A stretch of 64,000 nucleotides of DNA from positions 1-64,000 of the IMG/VR virus record IMGVR_UViG_3300021356_000015; one strand, given 5' to 3'. Position 1 is the stretch's first letter, and each line of letters begins with the position of its first letter. Origin of the DNA: a virus. The notes beneath the pieces were generated by a model that worked only from the letters and a program-made list of their open reading frames with translations, ran no database searches and was not told the origin of the DNA. Below are positions 24,323-31,244 of this stretch, piece by piece. Both the position numbers and the translations under genes were made by a program.

Positions 24323-24985
24323 TTATGGTTTTCTAATTATGTAACTTGAATTCCAGTCACTTGTTAAATCCATTTGTAATTCTTTGAATTCTATAAATTC
24401 ATTTACTGCTGGATTAACTCCAAAAACACCGGCATATTTAATATCTTCATTACCATCAATGCTTGATTTTGCCATCCATCTTTCTCCGTCTGCAAATATG
24501 TACTTGTTTTTAGTATTTGGTATATTTGGACTTGCATTCCAATCAAAAAGTAAATAATCATGTCCACACATAAAACCACCGGATTTAAGTTTTGGCCACC
24601 ATATTTCTAAATCTTGTTTAACATATTCATATGCATGATTTCCATCAACATATACAAAATCTAAAGAATTATCAGAAAATAGATCAACTGCTTGATGGCT
24701 AAAAGATCTAATCATAATTGCTCGGTCTTCATATCCTTCAATAGAGTTTACCGTATCTTGTAGAGGAGATTCATGATGTCTATTATTAGTTGAATCTAAA
24801 TAATCATCTTCATCAATACTTCTCCAAGGATCTACCAAAAATAAAGTTCCATCCCAACCGTCTAATAGTGTTTTTGAAAAATGGCCTTTAAAAACTCCAA
24901 TTTCTACGCCAATAGATGCGCCTGAATCTTGTAAAAGATGAGGAATATACTCTTCTCTTGTTTGATTTAGTCTATTGTTTTTCAT
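24323..24985 (-). CDS. Class I SAM-dependent methyltransferase (Methyltransf_24-like)
   Basis: 220 aa. The SAM-binding motif I is VGIEIGVFKGHFSK, motif II ends LFLVDPW, and YVDGNHAYEYVKQDLEIWWP followed by SGGFMCGHDYL matches the Methyltransf_24/cephalosporin-hydroxylase-type family. Such enzymes modify sugars or small molecules. In a phage they may act on glycan or capsid modification; the substrate is unknown. The start lies 23 bases from the tRNA-Ser 3' end. Confidence 0.7.
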   Translation of the reverse strand: MKNNRLNQTREEYIPHLLQDSGASIGVEIGVFKGHFSKTLLDGWDGTLFLVDPWRSIDEDDYLDSTNNRHHESPLQDTVNSIEGYEDRAIMIRSFSHQAVDLFSDNSLDFVYVDGNHAYEYVKQDLEIWWPKLKSGGFMCGHDYLLFDWNASPNIPNTKNKYIFADGERWMAKSSIDGNEDIKYAGVFGVNPAVNEFIEFKELQMDLTSDWNSSYIIRKP

Positions 24986-25007
24986 CTATAAATTGTGTTA
25001 AATTATG

Positions 25008-25092
25008 CGGAGAGGGAGGGATTCGAACCCCCGGTACCTTGCGGTACGCCGGTTTTCAAGACCGGTGCAATCGACCACTCTGCCACCTCTCC
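25008..25092 (-). tRNA. tRNA-Ser (UGA)
   Basis: The acceptor GGAGAGG/CCTCTCC is perfect, anticodon loop CTTGAAA gives UGA, and a long variable arm and G73 are typical of tRNA-Ser. No CCA. Confidence 0.94.
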
Positions 25093-25104
25093 GTAATGTA
25101 TATA

Positions 25105-25347
25105 TTACTCGCCTTCGCCTACCACATAGACAGTTTTAGAGCTAACTAAACCTATCATGTTTTCCTTCTCAATTGCAGTATTTATTCTCTTTGCTGCTTC
25201 CTTAGCATTTTTAAGAGACGTAAATCGACCAGCGTGTTCTTCTTTTACTAGTCTAATGCCCAAAACATAACGCTTTTCTACTAACGTATAAACCTTTTGA
25301 CCATTTTCAAACGTATACTCCTTTACTTCTACTTTGTGCGAATTCAT
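25105..25347 (-). CDS. Hypothetical protein, 80 aa
   Basis: A small basic protein (RFTSLKNAKEAAKRINTAIE) lying between tRNA-Arg and tRNA-Ser in one transcript. The family is not recognised. Starts 24 bases after tRNA-Arg. Confidence 0.55.
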   Translation of the reverse strand: MNSHKVEVKEYTFENGQKVYTLVEKRYVLGIRLVKEEHAGRFTSLKNAKEAAKRINTAIEKENMIGLVSSKTVYVVGEGE

Positions 25348-25370
25348 TGTAGTTAAGTGATAATAATTAG

Positions 25371-25444
<74 letters not shown>

Positions 25445-25459
25445 ATTTTGTAAGGTTTG

Positions 25460-25539
25460 TACGGGCGGAGAGACTCGAACTCTCACTCCTAGGAACTAGT
25501 GCCTAAAACTAGCGCGTCTACCAATTCCGCCACGCCCGC
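25460..25539 (-). tRNA. tRNA-Leu (UAG)
   Basis: The acceptor is GCGGGCG/CGCCCGT with G1-U72, the anticodon loop TTTAGGC gives UAG, and the variable arm is long. First tRNA of the second cluster in transcription order. Confidence 0.92.
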
Positions 25540-25554
25540 ATTTTGTCATCATTT

Positions 25555-25563
25555 TCAAAGAAC
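25555..25563 (-). promoter_or_regulatory. boxA-like element before the second tRNA cluster
   Basis: The minus strand reads GTTCTTTGA, 16 bases before tRNA-Leu, the same core as at 13480-13490. A TATATAAGA sequence (25567-25576) just upstream is a possible promoter. Confidence 0.5.
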
Positions 25564-25566
25564 ATA

Positions 25567-25578
25567 TCTTATATAGTG
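25567..25578 (-). promoter_or_regulatory. Possible promoter of the second tRNA cluster
   Basis: The minus strand reads CACTATATAAGA, a variant of the late motif, directly upstream of the boxA-like element and tRNA-Leu. Confidence 0.35.
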
Positions 25579-25602
25579 TCCTTTGACCAAGTTTCAAAAA
25601 TA

Positions 25603-28600
25603 TTAAGACAACTTAGATTGAGCCGCTGGTTCCAAGTCTGTAATAGTAATCTTAGCTTGACCAGATACCAATAGATCGACGAGCTCTTGCATTGCAGCTG
25701 CACCGTCTCCAGATCCAGAAGAAGAACCTCCACTGCCAGAAGTAAGGCCAAGTTTGTTAGAGAAGCCATCAACTGCTTTAGCCATAGCTTGACCAACAGT
25801 TTTACTACCTTCAGCTTGTGCATTTACTGTACCTTCAAAATCAGCTATCATTGCTGCCAATTCTTGAATAGCCTCGGTTAATTTTTCACCAAGCTCTTCC
25901 ATTGCGTTCTTTCTGCCATTTTGGTATAGATATGCAAGCGCTTTAAACATGTCTGTCGTGGCATTAATAGCTTCAACATCCATTGTATTACTAGAGTTAG
26001 AGATATCGGCATATGATTTGGCTATCTTTTCTAGTGCAGTAGCCTGAGAGTTAAATGAAGATCTAGCTAACTGACGAGCCATCTTATGTGCCCATTCAAT
26101 ACCATCTATATTAACTTTGCCCATCTTATCCATTGCTGAAGCAATTTGTGTCATAGGCTTGGACATAGCTACTATAGCTTCACTACTTGCGGCCATCACT
26201 TCAAACATTCTAACAAATGCATCAGATCTCATTAACAACATAGAAGCTGATATGCTAACTATCGCAGGTGCAATGCCCAGTAACATAGCATTGCCCTGAT
26301 TAGTTAATTCAGACGCTGCTATAGCATTAAAGACCTTAGCGATTTCTTGTAATATTTCAGCGGGTAAAGCCGACATAGTAACCAACGCTGCTGCAGCCAT
26401 TTTCATGCCTAATCCCATTTCCATAGCTTTAACTGACATACGGTGCATTGAAATAGATATTGCATCAATAGGATCTACTAAAACTCTCCAATCTACTTCA
26501 TTGAATAGTTTTATAACTGAATCGATATACTCTTTCTTTAAGGAATTTAAGGCTGCGACCATTCTTTCCATTCCAGCAGCTACCTTAGTAACTCCCATTC
26601 CAGCTAAATTAGCGTTAACCGCAAGAATAGTCATAGAGCTAGCAACTGATGCAACTGGAGTAAAGATTGAACTCCAAGAAACATTAGCAAATAAAGCTTC
26701 TAGTCTTTTGGGTGCATTGGGATCTAAATTGCTAAGAGCTGAAACCATATCTCTTATAGGAGGTGCCATCTCTTGAACAGCTTTTACGTTAGCTTGCTTT
26801 GGGGTTAGTTGCATCAATGAGAAGAACTTGTTAAGAACTTCCATATTTTGACCCCCTTGTAAGAATGAGAATGCATCTCCTAATATTCTAATAGGCTTAG
26901 CAACTTTTTGAAGTTGAGGAGCCATCCTAACTATATCTTCTAAAATATCTAAAGGACCTTTTGACTTTTCTCCGCCAAAAAACTCTGCAACTCCATCAAA
27001 GAAAGCTTTACCTACATTTGCTACCGAAGCAAATAGTCCTCCAGCCGCTACACCTGCAGTTGCACCCGCTAAAGCTAGTAGAGAAACTGAAATTGCTATG
27101 ATGCCACCTGCCAACGGGAGTAAATTCTCCACACCTATCTCATTCTTAAGTCTAGCTAAAATATCAACTATGCCATTCACGGGAGCTAACATAGCTTCAG
27201 TAAGCATCTTAGCAACTCCTGATATATCGGGCATTTTACTAAAGATCCAAGCTACAACCCAAATACCAGCTGCGATAACTATCATACCAACCACGCCAAG
27301 AAGTATAGCTGCAGCTCCTATGCCCGACATGGCAATAGCTCCTAATATCAAAACAGGTATACTAAATAAAACTATGCCCAATGCAACACCCATTGACCAA
27401 CCAATAGGCAACTCTGTAAAATTACTAGGAACTGCGCTTAAAATCCAAGCTATGGCCAAAATACCTATTGAAATAACTATGGCTCCTAATACACCTTGAA
27501 TCATGGTTCCCATACTAACAGCCTTTGTTAAAATACCAATTAAGGAAATACTAACACCAAATACTATTAAAGCTAAACCTGTTTTTAAGGTCCATGTGGC
27601 ATCAGGGGGAGCTCCATATCCTCCTCCTAATCTCTCATATACATCAAATATAAATGCAGTGCCGACTATACCTAAAGCCACGAAAATAGAAGCAGCAGCT
27701 GCCTTTGCTAAGTCTTTTAAGGAAGTACCCCTAATTCCTCTTACCAAACCAACAAATGGTAAAGAAAATACTAATAGGGCTAAACCAGCTTGTAAAGACC
27801 ATCTCCAATCTGGAACTTTCATGTCCTTTGGAAGAAATTGGAATATTAAAGCTGTTAATACTATTGCACCGGCAATAAAGACCATAGCTCCAGCTGCCAT
27901 CGCAACTTCTTTAGGCCCAGCTCCCTTAACTGAATCTATAATTAATTTAAAGCTATATGCTGCGCCAACCAAAGCTAATCCGATTAAGAAAACAGTGGCA
28001 TAAACCCATCCATCTTTTATAGGAATTACGCCTTGTAATAACACGGATGCTACTACTATTCCAAGCGCAATAAGAGGAATTGCTGCTGATGCCATAAGAA
28101 CATCTTTAAAGGATTTACCTTCTATCTTTTCTAAAATTTGAGCATATGCCCATGCCGCCCCGGTTAAAGCTATACCAACTAAAAATGCTGTTACTAATTT
28201 CTCACCAGCAACTGGCATTACAAGTTGGAAAATCCAAGAAGCTGCTGCAATACCAGCAGCAAGACCAACTATAGAAATTAAAGTTGCGCCCATTAAAGTC
28301 CATATTCCGCTAAAGTTAGTCGCTGAAAGAGACCCTAATTCACCGGCATCAACTGAATCTGTTGATTTCATTTTACCCAAGGCATCAGCTATTTTAACGA
28401 ACGCAGGAGCCATAACTAATAAAGCTGCAGCCATAAGAACGCCAGTTAGTAGTTGCATAGGAGACACGGGCATAATTAATTGCATTATCCAAGAAGATAT
28501 AGTTAGCGCCGCTACCATACCCAACATAGAAAGTAGAGTTGCTCCAGCTGTGGCAAATATAGCCGAAGGATCAGTTTTAGAAGCTGTAATTCCTTCATAC

Positions 28601-29076
28601 GATACACTTGCTTCTCCGCTTAATTTACCAAGTGTTTCTACCATCTTAACAAACCCAGGAGTTAATAGCGCTATAGTTGCACCAACTACCACCGCAGTTC
28701 CCAATTGTGCAAGAGATACTTTAGCTATTAAGCTAAATAAGCTTGCAGAAGCTACAAGTGCTGCAGATAAACTAACCATCATAAAGGCAGCTAATCCTGT
28801 ATCTTTTATATCAAGTGGTTTAAATCTAGCGGCTTGATCTAGGTCGTCTGTTTGTTTACCTCCTCCACTATCGTTCTTAACCTGATCCTTCATTATACTC
28901 TTAATATCTCCAAGAATAGTGGTTTGCTTTTTAAGCTCATCTACTGTTTCTTTTTGAAGAGACTTAACGTCAACAGTTAACATTTCTATACTAGTCATTT
29001 GCTGAGTTCTCTCCTCAGCCACTGCTTCTAGTCTGTAAATAGGGCTTAAGATAGCCTGAAACTGCTTTTCTGTCAT
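25603..29076 (-). CDS. Probable tape measure / tail-lumen protein with many hydrophobic segments
   Basis: 1157 aa, Ala/Ile/Met-rich. The first ~60 residues are helical (VDELKKQTTILGDIKSIMK). Residues ~85-640 contain more than a dozen hydrophobic segments of membrane-span length (e.g. GLAAFMMVSLSAALVASASL), and the C-terminal part is helical and amphipathic, ending in a Gly/Ser-rich linker and short tail. It is the longest protein of the late tail cluster and directly follows the gp26/gp51 genes, the position of a tape measure after tail assembly chaperones. So many span-like segments is unusual but known for tape measures that insert in the host membrane. T4 gp29 is much shorter. Confidence 0.55.
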   Translation of the reverse strand: MTEKQFQAILSPIYRLEAVAEERTQQMTSIEMLTVDVKSLQKETVDELKKQTTILGDIKSIMKDQVKNDSGGGKQTDDLDQAARFKPLDIKDTGLAAFMMVSLSAALVASASLFSLIAKVSLAQLGTAVVVGATIALLTPGFVKMVETLGKLSGEASVSYEGITASKTDPSAIFATAGATLLSMLGMVAALTISSWIMQLIMPVSPMQLLTGVLMAAALLVMAPAFVKIADALGKMKSTDSVDAGELGSLSATNFSGIWTLMGATLISIVGLAAGIAAASWIFQLVMPVAGEKLVTAFLVGIALTGAAWAYAQILEKIEGKSFKDVLMASAAIPLIALGIVVASVLLQGVIPIKDGWVYATVFLIGLALVGAAYSFKLIIDSVKGAGPKEVAMAAGAMVFIAGAIVLTALIFQFLPKDMKVPDWRWSLQAGLALLVFSLPFVGLVRGIRGTSLKDLAKAAAASIFVALGIVGTAFIFDVYERLGGGYGAPPDATWTLKTGLALIVFGVSISLIGILTKAVSMGTMIQGVLGAIVISIGILAIAWILSAVPSNFTELPIGWSMGVALGIVLFSIPVLILGAIAMSGIGAAAILLGVVGMIVIAAGIWVVAWIFSKMPDISGVAKMLTEAMLAPVNGIVDILARLKNEIGVENLLPLAGGIIAISVSLLALAGATAGVAAGGLFASVANVGKAFFDGVAEFFGGEKSKGPLDILEDIVRMAPQLQKVAKPIRILGDAFSFLQGGQNMEVLNKFFSLMQLTPKQANVKAVQEMAPPIRDMVSALSNLDPNAPKRLEALFANVSWSSIFTPVASVASSMTILAVNANLAGMGVTKVAAGMERMVAALNSLKKEYIDSVIKLFNEVDWRVLVDPIDAISISMHRMSVKAMEMGLGMKMAAAALVTMSALPAEILQEIAKVFNAIAASELTNQGNAMLLGIAPAIVSISASMLLMRSDAFVRMFEVMAASSEAIVAMSKPMTQIASAMDKMGKVNIDGIEWAHKMARQLARSSFNSQATALEKIAKSYADISNSSNTMDVEAINATTDMFKALAYLYQNGRKNAMEELGEKLTEAIQELAAMIADFEGTVNAQAEGSKTVGQAMAKAVDGFSNKLGLTSGSGGSSSGSGDGAAAMQELVDLLVSGQAKITITDLEPAAQSKLS

Positions 29077-29112
29077 AAAAGTAAACGGAATCTCCGTATA
29101 TTATTTTAATCT

Positions 29113-29124
29113 AATTATATATCC
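29113..29124 (-). promoter_or_regulatory. Late-promoter-like motif before the tape measure gene
   Basis: The minus strand reads GGATATATAATT, ~37 bases before the start at 29076 and just after the upstream terminator. Confidence 0.5.
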
Positions 29125-29156
29125 AAAAAGAAAGGGGCTTTAAGCCCCTTTCTCTT
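29125..29156 (-). terminator. Intrinsic terminator after gp51-like
   Basis: The stem AGAAAGGGGCTT / AAGCCCCTTTCT is perfect and is followed by TTTT on the minus strand. Confidence 0.85.
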
Positions 29157-29451
29157 ATAGTTTAGGAACCGATAGATTTGGTACCTTCATATTTGGAATC
29201 TTAGGCATGCTTGTATTATATGCCTCATTTTGTTTTTCATTTTGCTTATTCTCTTCCTTAAGATGTTCAACTAAGTCTTTGACTAAATAATGGAATTCAT
29301 AATACTCCAAGTTGTCAAGTTCTGACGGTTGAATGTGTAACTTAAGATAAAGATAGAACTTAGTTTTAAAGAAGTTCTCCAGAGAAATCTTGAATAATGA
29401 AAATAGATTTGATGCCGTCGCGAAAGTTAATAGGTACAGAGGCCTCCTCAT
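29155..29451 (-). CDS. 51: gp51-like baseplate hub/tail assembly chaperone, probably made by +1 frameshift from gp26
   Basis: The frame opens with an ATG at 29451 inside the gp26-like gene, but the part upstream of ~29372 (RRPLYLLTFATASNLF) looks like an out-of-frame shadow. The recognisable part starts at KTKFYLYLKLHIQPSELDNL followed by YYEFHYLVKDLVEHLKEENK, the small helical segment of gp51-type chaperones. No credible start codon precedes it. The gp26-like frame ends CUU-UAA with GGAG five bases before that CUU, so a +1 slip would join the two. It sits directly upstream of the tape measure gene, like other frameshifted tail chaperones. Confidence 0.6.
   Translation of the reverse strand: MRRPLYLLTFATASNLFSLFKISLENFFKTKFYLYLKLHIQPSELDNLEYYEFHYLVKDLVEHLKEENKQNEKQNEAYNTSMPKIPNMKVPNLSVPKL
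29366..29380 (-). promoter_or_regulatory. Candidate +1 programmed frameshift site (gp26-gp51)
   Basis: The minus strand reads GGAGAACTTCTTTAA: a Shine-Dalgarno-like GGAG, then CTT immediately followed by the TAA stop. This is the architecture of the prfB (RF2) +1 site, where CUU precedes UGA. Slipping to UUU reads on into the gp51 frame with AAA. Confidence 0.5.
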
Positions 29452-30334
29452 CCTCTACGACAACCTTCATTTCTGGTTGGATGCCGATTTTCATTTTTTC
29501 AGCCAATCTATATAATAGAGTGTACTTTTTATTGTCCCAACCATTCATATCTACCTCGATATCAAATATCTTCTTTTGATTAAAGTTTCTCCAATCTGTA
29601 GAAATAAATGGAATAATTTGAATAAGAGATTGATCGATATTAATTCCTTTCTCTTGTCTTTCTTTAATATACTTTGTAACTTCTTGCATAACGCCAATTG
29701 AAGGTGGCTTCATGAAAATTTCACCGTATGATCTGGTTTGAATTACAAATCCTCTGGCAGCCTCATCGTAATACTTTTCAATATCTCCTGGAATCTCAAA
29801 GTATCTAAAGTAATCTCTCTTAATTTCAATATCATGAGAATTACCGCTTGGTGCCGTGAAATTAACCTTTAATGCATTTTCAGGTTCTGGAAAAGTTAAG
29901 TCTCTAACCGATAAGATAATAAAAAATCTATCTTCTTCACAAATGTCTTTAAAAGAAACTCTTTTACTAGCGCATGACACGTTTGTACAAGACTGAACAA
30001 TAGAATTCAATTTTTCATCTATATCAAGTAAATTATTCTCATCCATTGTTGAGAAGTGTCTAATTTCTGCAACCTTAGCAGATCTAATTTTTATTTCCAT
30101 ATCCTTTGGGTAAAATCTGCCTCTTGATGGTAAGTCTTCCATGCTTAGATTATACCATCCCAAGTGAATATCAGAAGGCGCTGCTTTTTCAGGTCCATAG
30201 TTGTCCATATTTACAGAACCTAAACCTTGATTGGTTATAGTTTCTTCAATAACATCAGCCTCTTCGACTGTAGTGGCCTGTGCTTCTTTTTCGGCTAGTA
30301 TTCTTTCTAGCTCTTTTTCGTTATTATCGCTCAT
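29366..30334 (-). CDS. 26: gp26-like baseplate hub protein (T4 base plate family)
   Basis: 322 aa. After a ~50-residue acidic N-terminus it carries the T4 baseplate hub pattern: MEDLPSRGRFYPKDMEIKIR, an initial hydrophilic strand region, a TNVSCAS segment, DICEEDRFFIILSVRDLTF, and a C-terminal helical part. The T4 gp26/gp51 family acts in hub assembly. Its stop at 29366 is part of a candidate +1 frameshift site (see gp51-like). Confidence 0.65.
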   Translation of the reverse strand: MSDNNEKELERILAEKEAQATTVEEADVIEETITNQGLGSVNMDNYGPEKAAPSDIHLGWYNLSMEDLPSRGRFYPKDMEIKIRSAKVAEIRHFSTMDENNLLDIDEKLNSIVQSCTNVSCASKRVSFKDICEEDRFFIILSVRDLTFPEPENALKVNFTAPSGNSHDIEIKRDYFRYFEIPGDIEKYYDEAARGFVIQTRSYGEIFMKPPSIGVMQEVTKYIKERQEKGINIDQSLIQIIPFISTDWRNFNQKKIFDIEVDMNGWDNKKYTLLYRLAEKMKIGIQPEMKVVVEDEEASVPINFRDGIKSIFIIQDFSGELL

Positions 30335-30339
30335 TTCCT

Positions 30340-30567
30340 TTATTTTGATTTAAGGTTTTTAATGTTTTCTCTAGTTATAGACATTTGTTGTGGAGTTCTT
30401 TGCTTAATCTCGCGCTGTATTAATTCTCTGATAAATGCACTAACAGATATAGGCCTTGACTCACTTTCAATTGCTTCATTTAATATGATTCTATTAACTA
30501 GATTTACCTCGTCCTCAGTTAAGAGAACTTGTAATTTCTTTGTTAATTTATCTCGCTTATTCGACAT
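30340..30567 (-). CDS. Ribbon-helix-helix DNA-binding protein
   Basis: 75 aa. A beta strand KKLQVLLTEDE followed by two helices (EVNLVNRIILNEAI; SVSAFIRELIQREIKQR) is the RHH (Arc/MetJ-like) layout. It probably binds DNA as a dimer to repress or tune transcription. It is located between the tail tube and gp26-like genes, with its own A/T-rich upstream region (TAAATATATTA) after the tail tube terminator. Confidence 0.65.
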   Translation of the reverse strand: MSNKRDKLTKKLQVLLTEDEVNLVNRIILNEAIESESRPISVSAFIRELIQREIKQRTPQQMSITRENIKNLKSK

Positions 30568-30596
30568 AATATATTGATATTGTAATATATTTATTC

Positions 30597-30643
30597 TTCA
30601 AAAGAATAGGAGAAGCCTCAAGGACCTCTCCTTATTCTTTTGA
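30597..30643 (-). terminator. Intrinsic terminator after the tail tube gene
   Basis: A long hairpin: CAAAAGAATA pairs with TATTCTTTTG, continued by GGAGA/TCTCC. It lies 6 bases past the tail tube stop. Confidence 0.75.
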
Positions 30644-30648
30644 CTTTA

Positions 30649-31209
30649 TTAGTTTAGCTCTTCGCTAAAGACGTCAGCTCTCCAAGTTACTTCTAGAGTT
30701 TGAGCATCTGCTGAGCCATAATCTAGAGTACCTGTGAATCCAAGGCCTGATGTCATAAAGCAATCTTCAAGAGTTACCTTTCTGTAAATATCACCCTTTC
30801 TGTCGAATTGAACGATAATTATAGTACCTGTGTAATCTCTCTTTAGACCCATTTCACCAGTATCTGGGTTGTATTGAGCTCTGTACCATTGTCTTAGCGT
30901 TTTGTAAACGTAAGCTTGGTTAGAATCATTTAAATTTAGTGAGAAGTTAACCGTAACGTCAAGCGCAGTTCCATCTGGCATACCAGCATATGATCTGGTA
31001 GCAAACTTATACTTTTGCTCAATTGCTGCGACTTCTCTATGAATACCTTCTAGTCCTGAGATTGAATTAACATGCTGTAGTAACATATCAGTTCCATCGA
31101 CGACATCTGGTGCAAGTATAGTAACCTCAAATAGGTTAGCCTGTACTGGCTCAAATTGTCTGCCTTTCTTACTAGTTTGGTCTTCTCTATAGTGTGGTAA
31201 ACCTGCCAT
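30649..31209 (-). CDS. 19: Tail tube protein gp19
   Basis: 186 aa, close to T4 gp19 (163 aa). It begins with the short leader MAGLPHYRED and has the tube fold pattern with VTVNFSLNLNDSNQ and TLRQWYRAQYN, then GTIIIVQFDRKGDIYRKVTL and a final WRADVF strand. It polymerises into the rigid inner tail tube within the sheath. It directly follows the sheath gene, as in T4, with its own promoter motif and terminator, which suits a highly expressed product. Confidence 0.88.
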   Translation of the reverse strand: MAGLPHYREDQTSKKGRQFEPVQANLFEVTILAPDVVDGTDMLLQHVNSISGLEGIHREVAAIEQKYKFATRSYAGMPDGTALDVTVNFSLNLNDSNQAYVYKTLRQWYRAQYNPDTGEMGLKRDYTGTIIIVQFDRKGDIYRKVTLEDCFMTSGLGFTGTLDYGSADAQTLEVTWRADVFSEELN

Positions 31210-31228
31210 TTTTAATTTGTATATTTTG

Positions 31229-31240
31229 TTTTATATATCA
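31229..31240 (-). promoter_or_regulatory. Late-promoter-like motif before the tail tube gene
   Basis: The minus strand reads TGATATATAAAA, 20 bases before the start at 31209. Confidence 0.6.
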
Positions 31241-31244
31241 CAGA

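Noticed and set aside
26405-28003. Long plus-strand frames opposite the tape measure gene
   Set aside because: They are shadows of the Ala/Ile-rich minus-strand gene; their composition is low-complexity and they have no promoter or neighbours on that strand.
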